A DNA stretch of 29,801 nucleotides from an uncultured Thermomicrobiales bacterium (GCA_902806375.1 CADCWK010000156.1:1-29801); one strand, 5' to 3'; shown: positions 1 through 8,224, counted from the first letter of the stretch. Notes: generated by a model not told the origin, from the sequence alone. Made by a program: numbers and translations.

Positions 1-2
1 CC

Positions 3-512
3 AGGCTCCATGACCCGGTCACCCGCGAGGACGTGGCGAACGACCTCGTCCTGAACGTCATCGTCTCCATGCGCGACCGCCCGGAACGGTACGATCCCAC
101 TCGCGGCAAGAGCCTGTTTGGCTACCTGATGATGGACCTGAAGGGCGACCTTAGGAATCACTTCGCCCAACTGAAGCGTCGCCCGCGGATCGTGACTATC
201 GACCCTCCCTCTGGCTCCGACGATGATGATGTCGGAAATCAGGGACTCGGCGGGAACCTCTCCTCGGACGAGCCCGGTCCCGAGGATCTCGTCCTGCGCG
301 GCGAGAGCGACACCCGCGTCGCGGCGATCCGGCGACACGTCGTCCAGACCGATGACGAGGGGATCGTCTTCGACCTGCAATACGTCCATGATGAGCGCAG
401 CACGGACGTCTTCGCCAACGCGCTGGGGATCCTGCACCTGCCGACCCCCGAGCAGGTCCAGGTGATCCAGAGAATGAAGGACCGCCTGGCGAAGCGACTT
501 CGCCGGATGTGA
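3..512 (+). CDS. Sigma-70/ECF-like RNA polymerase sigma factor (5' truncated)
   Basis: The reading frame is open to the left edge of the window, so the true start is missing; the first in-window start-like codon is a GTG at 33, but residues encoded before it (RLHDPVTRED) continue the same domain. The first third resembles sigma region 2: an acidic/hydrophobic helix (EDVANDLVLNVIV) followed by YDPTRGKSLFGYL and a basic stretch, matching the 'FDP-RG-F-YL' pattern of ECF-type region 2. A linker rich in Asp, Gly and Ser follows. The C-terminal part (DLQYVHDERST, FANALGI, KDRLAKRLRR) looks like a weak region 4 helix-turn-helix. It is the first of five same-strand genes, with 18 bases to the next. 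It probably directs RNA polymerase to specific promoters, perhaps those of its own cassette. Sigma relationship is moderately sure; the target is unknown. Confidence 0.6.
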   Translation, partial: RLHDPVTREDVANDLVLNVIVSMRDRPERYDPTRGKSLFGYLMMDLKGDLRNHFAQLKRRPRIVTIDPPSGSDDDDVGNQGLGGNLSSDEPGPEDLVLRGESDTRVAAIRRHVVQTDDEGIVFDLQYVHDERSTDVFANALGILHLPTPEQVQVIQRMKDRLAKRLRRM

Positions 513-530
513 GACGAGAGAGGACCATCG

Positions 531-1016
531 ATGCACGAGGACGCGACGAACTCCGCGACTCGACCAGATGACGAACCGGACGACCCGGTGTTCGTCCCGA
601 CCCCGCCAACGCCAGATCAGCTCGCCTGGCTGCGGGAGCGCTCGGGGGGGGACGACGCCGCACTGGCTTCCCGCCTGCGCCGCTACCGGGAGCAGGAAGG
701 CTGGAGTCACGACCAGCTCGCCGCGCACCTCGGGTTGAACGTGGCGAGCCTCGACCGGCTCGGTCTGAGCGGGATCCCCCGTTCCGACCGATTCGCGGGC
801 GATGTCCGGGCCATCGCCGCCGCCAATGGGATCGTCGCGGAGCAGCTGATGCACCTCCTGCGGGCGGTCGAGAGCCGCAACGCCTTCACGGGCTCCGCCG
901 CCGCCCGCCGGATCGTCGCCGCGGCCCGCGACCACGACGACCCCACGCCGGCCGAGGATCGGCCGGGCGCGCCGTCGGCAACCAGTGACGATCGGCCCGA
1001 GGACAACTACCGGTGA
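531..1016 (+). CDS. XRE-like helix-turn-helix protein
   Basis: This 161-residue protein has a disordered acidic and proline-rich N-terminus (about 1-28). A helical segment at roughly 44-80 (LASRLRRYREQEGWSHDQLA then AHLGLNVASLDRLGL) has the spacing of an XRE/Cro-type helix-turn-helix. The C-terminal 40 residues are Asp/Pro/Arg-rich and probably disordered. The ATG start has a purine-rich leader (gagagagga) upstream. The stop codon overlaps the GTG start of the metallopeptidase gene by four bases (GTGA), indicating translational coupling. HTH protein followed by a COG2856-type peptidase is the ImmR-ImmA layout of integrative elements and prophages, in which the peptidase cleaves the repressor. 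By analogy this could be the cassette repressor or an antitoxin-like partner. DNA binding is inferred from the HTH pattern only. Confidence 0.6.
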   Translation: MHEDATNSATRPDDEPDDPVFVPTPPTPDQLAWLRERSGGDDAALASRLRRYREQEGWSHDQLAAHLGLNVASLDRLGLSGIPRSDRFAGDVRAIAAANGIVAEQLMHLLRAVESRNAFTGSAAARRIVAAARDHDDPTPAEDRPGAPSATSDDRPEDNYR

Positions 1017-1735
1017 CCCGACCCGAGCTGGTGGCGATCGCCGAGCGGTTCTGGCTGTCGTCCGGGATCGAGCCACCGGAGCCGCGCTCGGTCCAGGTCG
1101 CGGTCTCCTGGGTTCACTCCGTCCGGGTGGAGACGCAGGCGGGTCTCTCGATCGCGACCATCCAGGCGTGGATGCGACGCGAGGGGTTCCCCGTCCCGAT
1201 GGACGATCCGAACCGGCGGCTGCGTGGCTGCGCCGTGGCGTCGGCCGGTTCGGGTCTCATCTTCGTCGATTCGTCCGACCCACTCGACGAGCGGGAGTTC
1301 ACCATCGCGCATGAGGTGGCCCATCTCCTCCTCGACTACTACGGTCCACGTGAGCACACCCGCGCCTTGATCGGCGACGGCGCCCAAGCCGTCTTCGATG
1401 GCACCCGGGACGCCGACACTGATGAACGCCTGGCGGCTGCCCTCCACGGCGAATCCCTCCGCCCGTTCGTCCACCTGCTGGCCCGGGACGCCAACTTCGT
1501 CGCTTCGGCGGCCGTGCAGGCCCGGGAGGCCCTGGCCGACGAACTGGCCTGCGAGCTTCTCGCCCCGGCCGACGAGGTCCGGCGCGCACTCGGTGGACGA
1601 TGGTCGAGCGCTGACGCGACGCGGCTGCTGGTCTCCCGGTTCCACCTCCCGGTCGGACCGGCCACGGAATCCGCGCGGCGGCTCACCCGCCGGTTCCAGC
1701 CGGCCCCCACCTTCGTCGACTGGCTCTCACCGTGA
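1013..1735 (+). CDS. ImmA/IrrE-family zinc metallopeptidase
   Basis: This 240-residue protein carries the zinc-binding HEXXH motif (HEVAH, residues 100-104) in the typical context EFTIAHEVAHLLLDYY. A downstream EALADELACELLAPADEV block begins at E172 and corresponds to the 'E..AN.FA..LLMP' third-ligand motif of ImmA/IrrE (COG2856). Length and order are right for the family. The start is a GTG overlapping the upstream HTH gene's stop by 4 bp. In ICEBs1, ImmA cleaves the ImmR repressor after DNA damage; in Deinococcus, IrrE/PprI cleaves DdrO. Here the most likely substrate is the adjacent HTH protein, giving an inducible switch for the downstream nuclease/translocase genes. The family call is strong; the substrate is inference from gene order. 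It could alternatively act as a toxin of an HTH-COG2856 pair. Confidence 0.85.
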   Translation: MTRPELVAIAERFWLSSGIEPPEPRSVQVAVSWVHSVRVETQAGLSIATIQAWMRREGFPVPMDDPNRRLRGCAVASAGSGLIFVDSSDPLDEREFTIAHEVAHLLLDYYGPREHTRALIGDGAQAVFDGTRDADTDERLAAALHGESLRPFVHLLARDANFVASAAVQAREALADELACELLAPADEVRRALGGRWSSADATRLLVSRFHLPVGPATESARRLTRRFQPAPTFVDWLSP

Positions 1736-1815
1736 CTGCGAGCGCCGTCCGTCAATGGCATCGCCGCATGCGACGATAGGCCGGGTGCGACCGTGGACTT
1801 ACCCTGAGGCGACGG

Positions 1816-3057
1816 ATGTCCTTCTCCGACAATGGCAATCAGGAGCGTGCGTCGACCCGCCATGAAGGCGATGGGTTGGCCCACGACGACGCCGATCAGT
1901 CATCCGCCGACAACGAGCTGATCGACGACCGGGCGTTCCGGCGGGCTTTCAACGAGTCGCTGGCCGACACGCTCGACCTGGCGACCTGGCCGCGCGGTGG
2001 CGACCTGGTCGCCCTCTACCACCAGCTCGAGCGGGAGATCTCGGCCGCGGCGCGCGATGAGCAGTCCCACGTCGAGGCGATCCGTCGGACCGTGCTGCCC
2101 CGGATCGGCAAGCGGCCCGGTAGCCCCCCTGAAGCCGGCATCTACCACGTGACGCTGGACCAGCTCCGCCAGGCGCACGAGACGATCCTGTTCAACGGCG
2201 GCGTGGAGGCCTGTCGCGGCACGGTCGCCGCTCATGACACGCTGGCCCTGACCGTGACTCAGCTCGGCGTCAGCCTGGTCAACTACCAGGGCGACCGTGG
2301 GACCTGGGGCCACCGCCTGTTCCGCCGCGACCTGCGCTTCTCCGCCGGCGAGGTGGAGGACATCGCCCTCAACGTCATCCGCCAGCGCCAGGCCGGCGCC
2401 GCGGAGGACAGCGTCGCCGAGCGCCGGCTCTCCAATCTCGCCCGGCGGGGCATCCTGACCTACGCCGAGCGCTCGGCCCTGACGGACCAGGCGACGGCAC
2501 CCTGGCGCCTCGGTTCCGGCAACCCGATCCCCTATGAACTCATCACTGGTGGTGGCAGCATGGATCTCGCGATCAGGAGCGTCTCGCTCCTCGATCGGCT
2601 GATCAACGGACACAAGAAGTTCGTCTTCGTCTCACCGGACACGCGGGAGCGCGGCCTCCTGACGGTCGGCCACGCGCTGAAACCGCTGGAGTACGCGATC
2701 GTCGATGACGGCCTGCTCCGGCTCCGGTCACTCGTCGACCGGGCACACTACTCACGGCGGGAACGCGACCTCGTCGAGACGTTCGCCGCCGAGACTGGAC
2801 CGATGCTCCGGATGGGTGTCTACCGCGCCTCCGAGATCGGGCCGCCCCGGCTGTTCTACGGGCACCAGGACCACATCCATCAGGCGGCCCTGGTCGCGAT
2901 CGCCGATAGTGTGCTGCACGAGCACCGTGCCTTCCCGATGCTACTGGACCTGGCCGAGCAGGTCTGCCGGGGGATGTTCCCGGCCAGTGAGCTCGCCGAG
3001 ACGACCCGGCTGGCCTACCTCGACGCCGGCGCGCACCCGCGCTTCGGGCTCGACTGA
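1816..3057 (+). CDS. Putative NurA-like nuclease partner of HerA
   Basis: A 413-residue soluble protein directly upstream of the HerA gene (11 bases apart), the position NurA nucleases usually occupy. No signal peptide or membrane segment is visible. A conserved-looking core spans about 124-175 (ILFNGGVEACRGTVAAHDTL, then a Q-L-G-V strand and YQGDRGTWGHRLFRRDLR). A second block at 266-300 contains FVFVSPDTRERG and YAIVDDGLL, and a histidine-rich C-terminal block (348-385, YGHQDHIHQAALV onward) resembles the C-terminal portion of NurA domains. If residues 131-136 (EACRGT) correspond to the catalytic DG[ST] motif of NurA, the Asp is replaced by Arg here. The ATG at 1816 follows a GAGGC sequence with suitable spacing. 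The 80 bases upstream hold no gene. The NurA relationship is inferred from context and weak motif likeness and needs a profile search. Confidence 0.5.
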   Translation: MSFSDNGNQERASTRHEGDGLAHDDADQSSADNELIDDRAFRRAFNESLADTLDLATWPRGGDLVALYHQLEREISAAARDEQSHVEAIRRTVLPRIGKRPGSPPEAGIYHVTLDQLRQAHETILFNGGVEACRGTVAAHDTLALTVTQLGVSLVNYQGDRGTWGHRLFRRDLRFSAGEVEDIALNVIRQRQAGAAEDSVAERRLSNLARRGILTYAERSALTDQATAPWRLGSGNPIPYELITGGGSMDLAIRSVSLLDRLINGHKKFVFVSPDTRERGLLTVGHALKPLEYAIVDDGLLRLRSLVDRAHYSRRERDLVETFAAETGPMLRMGVYRASEIGPPRLFYGHQDHIHQAALVAIADSVLHEHRAFPMLLDLAEQVCRGMFPASELAETTRLAYLDAGAHPRFGLD

Positions 3058-3068
3058 GGACGCACCCC

Positions 3069-5219
3069 ATGGTTCGCAGCTGGTTCAACTCACCGAAAGA
3101 CCGACAGAACGAGCCGAAGGACGACAGCCCGCCCGAGGCGTCGTTCTGGCCGCCCCTGAAGGCCGAACCCCCGGTCGCCGCGCCCGACACGGCTCCACCG
3201 CCCGTCATGGCTCCCCTTAAAGGACCCGCGACACCGATGGCGACCGACCCCGCGACCGAAACGGTCACCGGGGACACCACCGCCATCGCGACTGCCTCGC
3301 GCATGTCGGCCCTGCCAGATCCGGCCCCCAAGACCGACGTCGTCCAGGACACACGCACCGCCCCAGCCGCGCCGCGTCCTCCGGCACCGGCCAATTCACC
3401 GGGAGCGGCCCCCTCCGACGGGATCAGCGTCCCGGCGCCGGACCAGCCGGCTCAGCGCCTCACCGACGACGGTGTCGCCGCCGGCCTCGACCCGTGGCTG
3501 CCTGACACCGGCAACGGCGTCGTCGGTCACACGATGTACGACCTGCCAAGCAGCGAGGACGGCAGCATCACCGTCCTCCTGCCCCGGGACCACATCGCCG
3601 CCACGCCCAGCCAGGCGCTCGTCCGGATCGCCAGCGGCGACGACCGGACCTATCTCGGCATCGTCGTCGCCGGGCCGTTCGCCGAGCCGGACGGCCTCCG
3701 GGCGGATGCCAGCCTGATCGTGACCACGAGCGTCCGGAGCCAGCCGTTCCAGCCCCAGTACCACGGCCGGGTCCAGGTCGAACTCCTCGGCGAGGAGATC
3801 AACCGGGTGATCCAGGCACCCCGGTTCCGGCCCCTGCCCGGTAGCGCCGTCAGTGTCCTCGACGACGAGGAGACCGCCCATGTGCTCCAGGTGTCGGGCG
3901 ACATCCGCCTGGGCCGGGCCGTGGGCCACCACGACGTCCCGGTCGGGTTGCCGTCGCGGAGCAAGAACATCCTCCCCCGCCACCTCGGGATCGTCGGCAC
4001 GACCGGTGGTGGCAAGTCGACGACGGTCGCCGGGCTGCTGGCCGAGGGGCAGCGGGCCGGACTGGCGATCGTCCTCCTTGACGTCGAGGGCGAGTACACC
4101 CACGTCCACGAACCGACGACCGACCCGACGATGGTCCGGCTGCTGGCCCAGGATGGGCGCCAGCCGGAGGGGATCCCCGACACGCACCTCTACCGGCTCG
4201 TCGGACGGGAGACGACCAACGAGCACCACCCCAACTCCCACGAGTTCAGCCTGCGCTTCAGTGACCTGTCCCCTTACACGGTCGCCGAGATCCTCGAACT
4301 CAGTGAGGCCCAGCAGGAGCGCTACTTCCAGGCCTATGAGCTGGCCAAGAGCCTCGCCGCCGACAATCGCATCAGGGGCCTGTCCCGCGCCGTCGATACG
4401 GCTGAGCTTGATGATTTCGAGGAGGGCTGCCCCGGCGTCACCCTCGCCGTCATGCGCTCCCTGATTGGCGCTTTCCTGAGCGCTGCCGACAAGGGAGAGC
4501 CGGCGATCAACGAACCGTCGATTGCGGACGCGTCCGGCGTGATCCTGGGCCGTGTCCGGGAGGCGAAGCCGAGCCACCCGGTCAGCTGGAAGGCACTCAT
4601 GGGCCGCCTGGGCCGGCTCCACCGCCTGCGGGTCTTCGACAATTCTCGCGGGCCAGCCGGTCCCCTCGACCTTGACGCCCTCCTCGCGCCGGGCCGGGTC
4701 AACATCTTCGACCTGTCCGACATCGACGGGACCGACCTGCGCAACATCGTGATCGCGGATCTGCTGCGTGGCGTGCAGGCGGCGCAGGAGCGCCGCTACG
4801 CGGCCTACGAGAGCCACGGTGACCCGGAGGGGCCGCCACGGACCCTGGTCATCATCGAGGAGGCGCACGAGTTCCTCGCCCGCAACCGGGTCGCGTCCAT
4901 GCCCGTCCTGTTCTCGCAGGTCGAGCGGATCGCCAAACGCGGCCGCAAGCGCTGGCTGGGGCTGGCCTTCGTGACCCAGCTGCCGCAGCACCTGGCCCCG
5001 CAGGTGTCGGCGCTGATCAACAACTGGGTGATCCACAAGGTCGCTGACCCCGCCGCGATCAGCGACCTGCGCCAGTCGGTCAGTGGGATCGACGACAGCC
5101 TGTGGCGGACGGTCCGTGGCCTCGCACCCGGCCAGGCCGTCATCGCCACCGGCCAGATGACCCGACCGGTCCTGACCGCGATCCACCCGGCTGCCGCCCA
5201 GCTTCGGATGGTCGACTGA
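3069..5219 (+). CDS. herA: HerA-type DNA translocase ATPase with HAS-barrel
   Basis: A 716-residue ATPase of the HerA/FtsK superfamily. Residues 1-150 are a long Pro/Ala/Thr-rich, probably disordered extension, unusual for HerA. Residues about 150-290 form a beta-rich region compatible with the HAS-barrel. The Walker A motif GTTGGGKST is at 310-318, with LLDVEGEYTH following as in HerA. Walker B is TLVIIEEAHEFL (592-603), with E597/E598 for metal binding and catalysis. A conserved RIAKRGRKRWLGLAFVTQLP segment carries the sensor and arginine-rich features of HerA hexamers. HerA forms a hexameric ring that pumps DNA into a partner nuclease for end resection or phage-DNA degradation. The partner here is likely the preceding gene product. 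A hairpin follows 12 bases after the stop. The family call is firm; an archaeal-type repair role versus antiviral defence cannot be decided from sequence. Confidence 0.88.
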   Translation: MVRSWFNSPKDRQNEPKDDSPPEASFWPPLKAEPPVAAPDTAPPPVMAPLKGPATPMATDPATETVTGDTTAIATASRMSALPDPAPKTDVVQDTRTAPAAPRPPAPANSPGAAPSDGISVPAPDQPAQRLTDDGVAAGLDPWLPDTGNGVVGHTMYDLPSSEDGSITVLLPRDHIAATPSQALVRIASGDDRTYLGIVVAGPFAEPDGLRADASLIVTTSVRSQPFQPQYHGRVQVELLGEEINRVIQAPRFRPLPGSAVSVLDDEETAHVLQVSGDIRLGRAVGHHDVPVGLPSRSKNILPRHLGIVGTTGGGKSTTVAGLLAEGQRAGLAIVLLDVEGEYTHVHEPTTDPTMVRLLAQDGRQPEGIPDTHLYRLVGRETTNEHHPNSHEFSLRFSDLSPYTVAEILELSEAQQERYFQAYELAKSLAADNRIRGLSRAVDTAELDDFEEGCPGVTLAVMRSLIGAFLSAADKGEPAINEPSIADASGVILGRVREAKPSHPVSWKALMGRLGRLHRLRVFDNSRGPAGPLDLDALLAPGRVNIFDLSDIDGTDLRNIVIADLLRGVQAAQERRYAAYESHGDPEGPPRTLVIIEEAHEFLARNRVASMPVLFSQVERIAKRGRKRWLGLAFVTQLPQHLAPQVSALINNWVIHKVADPAAISDLRQSVSGIDDSLWRTVRGLAPGQAVIATGQMTRPVLTAIHPAAAQLRMVD

Positions 5220-5231
5220 CGCCGCCCGGTT

Positions 5232-5250
5232 CGGGATCGACCCGATCCCG
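5232..5250 (+). terminator. Hairpin after herA
   Basis: A perfect 8-bp inverted repeat (CGGGATCG / CGATCCCG) with a 3-base loop begins 12 bases after the herA stop codon. It lacks a clear T-run, so factor-independent termination is uncertain, but its position suits the end of the five-gene cassette. Confidence 0.45.
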
Positions 5251-5700
5251 GCCCATAAGGCGACCCTCCCCCGGGGCATCGTGCCCCCGCACCCGCGGCG
5301 GGCATCCAACAGGCGAGTCAGGACAACGATCCCTGCGCGGCTCCACCCCTAACGGGACCGCGCATAAGGTACCCGGACCGCCCGTCGCTCCACCGGACCG
5401 CCGCGCCTCGTCCCGCGGGGTGACCCGCTCATGCCTTGCCGACCGACCGGCGGTGACGAATCTTGGCCCCGCGATGCGGGGCGACTCCGGCCCGAGACAC
5501 TTGGTCGCCAGTGAGTTGGGCCCAGCCGGCGATCCGCGTGTGTCGCCCGTGGCACCCGGGTCGCCCCCTGATGCCCCTGGGGTCGTCACCGGGGCGTGCC
5601 CGACTGCGCTAGGATGCCCGGACGGCGGCGCGGACAGGCCGTGCCGTCTCTCGAGACAGGCCGGGGACGCGGTGGTGACCCAGCCGGGGGAGTCAGCTGG
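5251..5700. other. Intergenic region upstream of the RraA-like gene
   Basis: About 450 bases with no convincing gene. It contains a short perfect hairpin CCCCGC-GAT-GCGGGG at 5466-5480. A TAGGAT hexamer near 5611-5616 could serve as a -10 element for the following gene, without a good -35 match. No tRNA, repeat array or attachment site was recognised. An open frame continues upstream of the RraA start to 5596, but it lacks a ribosome binding site and family similarity. Confidence 0.3.
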
Positions 5701-6510
5701 ATGATCTTCAACACGCCGGAGCGGATCGCGGCCCTGACGCCGCAGAACCCGTTCGACCGGATGCCGGACGGCCGACCGATGGTGCCGGACGATCTGCTCG
5801 AGCGGATGAAGCTCGTGACCAACGACGAGGCATGGGGGACCATGGAGTCGCGGCACGGCTACAAGTACCAGTTCACGGGCAACTGGCTGAACATGCACCC
5901 CGACCGGATCCTCGTCGGCCGCGTCGTGACGGCCCAGTTCGTCCCGGTCCGCCCGGATTTCCACGGCGTCGTCGCCGGGATCGGCGAGAGCGAAGGGCGC
6001 AGCGGGGGCCAGAACACCTGGGTGATCGACTCGCTCGGCCCCAACGACGTCCTGGTCGTCGACATCTTCGGCAAGATCCGGGACGGCACGGTCATCGGGG
6101 ACAACCTCTCGACCGCGATCGCCTCGCGGACGAAGGCCGGCATCGTCATCAACGGGGCCGTCCGGGACTACGTCCGCATCCGCGAGCTGGAGAACTTCAA
6201 CGTCTTCCACCGCGGCGTCGACCCGACACCGATCCGCGACGTGACGCTGGCGGGCGTCAACATCCCGATCCGGATCGACGACGTCACCATCATGCCGGGC
6301 GACGTCGCCCTCGGCACGCCCGAGGGCCTGTCGTTCATCCCGCCGCACCTCGCCCAGGAGGTCGTCGAGGAGTCGGAGAACACCCGCCAGCGGGACGTCT
6401 TCGGCAAGTTGCGGCTCCACGAGGGGACGTACACGTCCGGCGAGATCGACCGGCCCAACTGGGCCGAGCACATCGAAGCCGACTACACGGCCTGGCTAGC
6501 CAGCCGCTGA
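5701..6510 (+). CDS. RraA/HMG-aldolase family protein
   Basis: A 269-residue protein of the RraA-like superfamily, which includes 4-hydroxy-4-methyl-2-oxoglutarate (HMG) aldolase/oxaloacetate decarboxylase and the RNase E inhibitor RraA. The family core is visible: a GDNLSTAIASRTKAGIVING segment followed by AVRDYVRIRELENFNVF and HRGVDPTP, giving the G-x(20)-R-D motif that binds the divalent metal and oxo-acid. It is longer than classical RraA (about 160 residues) because of an N-terminal extension of about 70 residues and a C-terminal helix. ATG 5701 is preferred over an in-frame start at 5596 because GGGGGAG lies 8-9 bases upstream and the family fold begins after it. It lies 241 bases upstream of an aldehyde dehydrogenase on the same strand, suggesting oxo-acid catabolism rather than RNA turnover. 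The exact substrate is unknown. Confidence 0.82.
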   Translation: MIFNTPERIAALTPQNPFDRMPDGRPMVPDDLLERMKLVTNDEAWGTMESRHGYKYQFTGNWLNMHPDRILVGRVVTAQFVPVRPDFHGVVAGIGESEGRSGGQNTWVIDSLGPNDVLVVDIFGKIRDGTVIGDNLSTAIASRTKAGIVINGAVRDYVRIRELENFNVFHRGVDPTPIRDVTLAGVNIPIRIDDVTIMPGDVALGTPEGLSFIPPHLAQEVVEESENTRQRDVFGKLRLHEGTYTSGEIDRPNWAEHIEADYTAWLASR

Positions 6511-6682
6511 CCAGAAGCCTGCGACCGGGCGGTCCGCCGTCGCTGTGCTGCCCGGGAGGATCTCCCTGCCGGGCAGCCGCGCCATCGGAACAGGTCGGGG
6601 CAGCGTAGCCGTGGTCCATGGGGGCTGTCGGGGTAACGCCGGGCGGACCCCTGGCCGGACTGCCCCCGGTACCGGCGGGCAC

Positions 6683-6711
6683 TATCATGGTCAGGGTCCA
6701 AGATCCCTGAC
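6683..6711 (+). promoter_or_regulatory. Possible promoter and operator of the ALDH gene
   Basis: A TATCAT hexamer at 6683-6688 (five of six to TATAAT) is followed at once by an inverted repeat GTCAGGG / CCCTGAC (6690-6696 and 6705-6711) with an 8-base spacer. The palindrome would sit over the transcription start, as expected for a repressor operator. The -35 match (CTGCCC, 6660-6665) is weak. The ALDH start codon is 40 bases downstream. Confidence 0.35.
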
Positions 6712-6751
6712 GGGCACGCCCGGCTTCTGCACCCACGAGGAACGATCCCCT

Positions 6752-8224
6752 ATGAGCACGACGACCACCATCCCGGCCCCCGGCAACCTGATCGGCGGCG
6801 CCTGGCAGCCGGCGATCTCCGGTCAGACCTTCGAGAACCGCAACCCCGCCGACACCGACGATCTCGTCGCCCACCATGCCGCGTCCGACGACCGCGACCT
6901 CGACGCCGCCTTCGCCGCCGCGAGCGAGGCGTTCCCGGCCTGGCGCCGGACACCCGGGATCGCCCGTGGCAACATCCTCTACCGGGCGGCCGAGATCCTC
7001 GCCAGCCGGGTGGAGGCCATCGCTCGCGAGCTCACCCGCGAGGAGGGCAAGACGCTGAAGGAGGCGACCGGCGAGACGATGCGTGCCGTCGCGATCCTGC
7101 GCTACTTCGCCGGCGAGACCGCCCAGCCCCACGGTGAGCACTACCCGTCCGCCAGCCCGACGACGATGCTGTACACCCTGCGGGAGCCCCTCGGCGTCAT
7201 CACGATCATCACCCCGTGGAACTTCCCGATCGCGATCCCGGCCTGGAAGCTGGTCCCGGCGCTGGCCTATGGCAACGCGGTCGTGATCAAGCCCGCCAGC
7301 GACGCCCCGCTCTGCACGATCCGGCTGGCCGAGTGCCTGGTCGACGCCGGATTGCCGGCCGGCGTGCTCAACGTCGTGACCGGCAGCGCCAGCGCCCTCG
7401 GCGACCGGCTCGTCACCGACGAGCGCTCGGTCGCGGTCTCCTTCACCGGGTCCGACGCGACCGGCAAGCACATCCGCGACCTGGCCGGGGCCCACGGCAA
7501 GAAGGTGCAACTGGAACTCGGCGGCAAGAACCCGGCGATCGTGCTGGCCGACGCGGACATGGACCACGCCCTGACCCAGGTCATCAACGGCGCCATGATG
7601 AGCACCGGCCAGAAATGCACGGCGACCAGCCGGGCGATCGTCGACCGCCACATCGTGGCCGAGTTCACCGAGCGACTGGCCCAGAAGATCGGTGCGCTGA
7701 CCGTCGGCAACGGGCTGGATGGCGCGACCCAGGTCGGCCCCCTCATCAACGCCAAAGCGGCCGATTCCGTCGCCGAGCAGGTCGAGCAGGCTCGCGGCGA
7801 GGGCACCGAACTCCTCGTCGGCGGTCGGCGGCTGGATGGAGACCATGCCCGCGGCCACTTCGTCGCGCCGGCCTTGTTCAACGACGTGTCGCCGTCATCG
7901 CGGCTCGGGCAGGACGAGCTGTTCGGCCCCGTCCTCGGCGTGATCCCGGTCGACGGGATGGACGAGGCCATCAGCGTCGCCAACAACGTCCGCTACGGGC
8001 TGTCGGCCTCGCTGTTCACCCGTGACCTGACCCGGGCGATGCGCTTCGTCCAGGAGATCCAGGCCGGGATCGTCCACGTCAACAGCGAGACGGCGGGCGC
8101 CGAGCCGCAGGTCCCCTTCGGCGGCTACAAGGGCAGCAGCTCCTATAGCCGAGAGCAGGGCAAGGCTGCCCGCGAGTTCTTCACCCAAATCAAGACCGTC
8201 TACCTCGACCCGTCACCCTCCTAG
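6752..8224 (+). CDS. NAD(P)-dependent aldehyde dehydrogenase, semialdehyde dehydrogenase-like
   Basis: A 490-residue aldehyde dehydrogenase of normal family length. The general base lies in LELGGKNPAIV (E255) and the nucleophile in GQKCTATSR (C289), so both catalytic residues are present. The cofactor-binding segments TPWNFPIAIPAWK and FTGSDATGK are seen. The C-terminal VPFGGYKGSSSYSREQGKAAREFFT block resembles 2,5-dioxovalerate, succinate-semialdehyde or 2-oxoglutarate-semialdehyde dehydrogenases. The ATG at 6752 has AGGAA 9 bases upstream, and the upstream in-frame extension to 6545 has no family features. It follows an RraA-like gene on the same strand, consistent with catabolism of sugar acids or dicarboxylates. 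The enzyme class is very sure; the specific aldehyde is not. Confidence 0.9.
   Translation: MSTTTTIPAPGNLIGGAWQPAISGQTFENRNPADTDDLVAHHAASDDRDLDAAFAAASEAFPAWRRTPGIARGNILYRAAEILASRVEAIARELTREEGKTLKEATGETMRAVAILRYFAGETAQPHGEHYPSASPTTMLYTLREPLGVITIITPWNFPIAIPAWKLVPALAYGNAVVIKPASDAPLCTIRLAECLVDAGLPAGVLNVVTGSASALGDRLVTDERSVAVSFTGSDATGKHIRDLAGAHGKKVQLELGGKNPAIVLADADMDHALTQVINGAMMSTGQKCTATSRAIVDRHIVAEFTERLAQKIGALTVGNGLDGATQVGPLINAKAADSVAEQVEQARGEGTELLVGGRRLDGDHARGHFVAPALFNDVSPSSRLGQDELFGPVLGVIPVDGMDEAISVANNVRYGLSASLFTRDLTRAMRFVQEIQAGIVHVNSETAGAEPQVPFGGYKGSSSYSREQGKAAREFFTQIKTVYLDPSPS

Noticed and set aside
3396..5309. A 637-codon minus-strand open frame opposite herA
   Set aside because: Same type of antisense shadow; the plus strand carries Walker A, Walker B and the conserved HerA segments.
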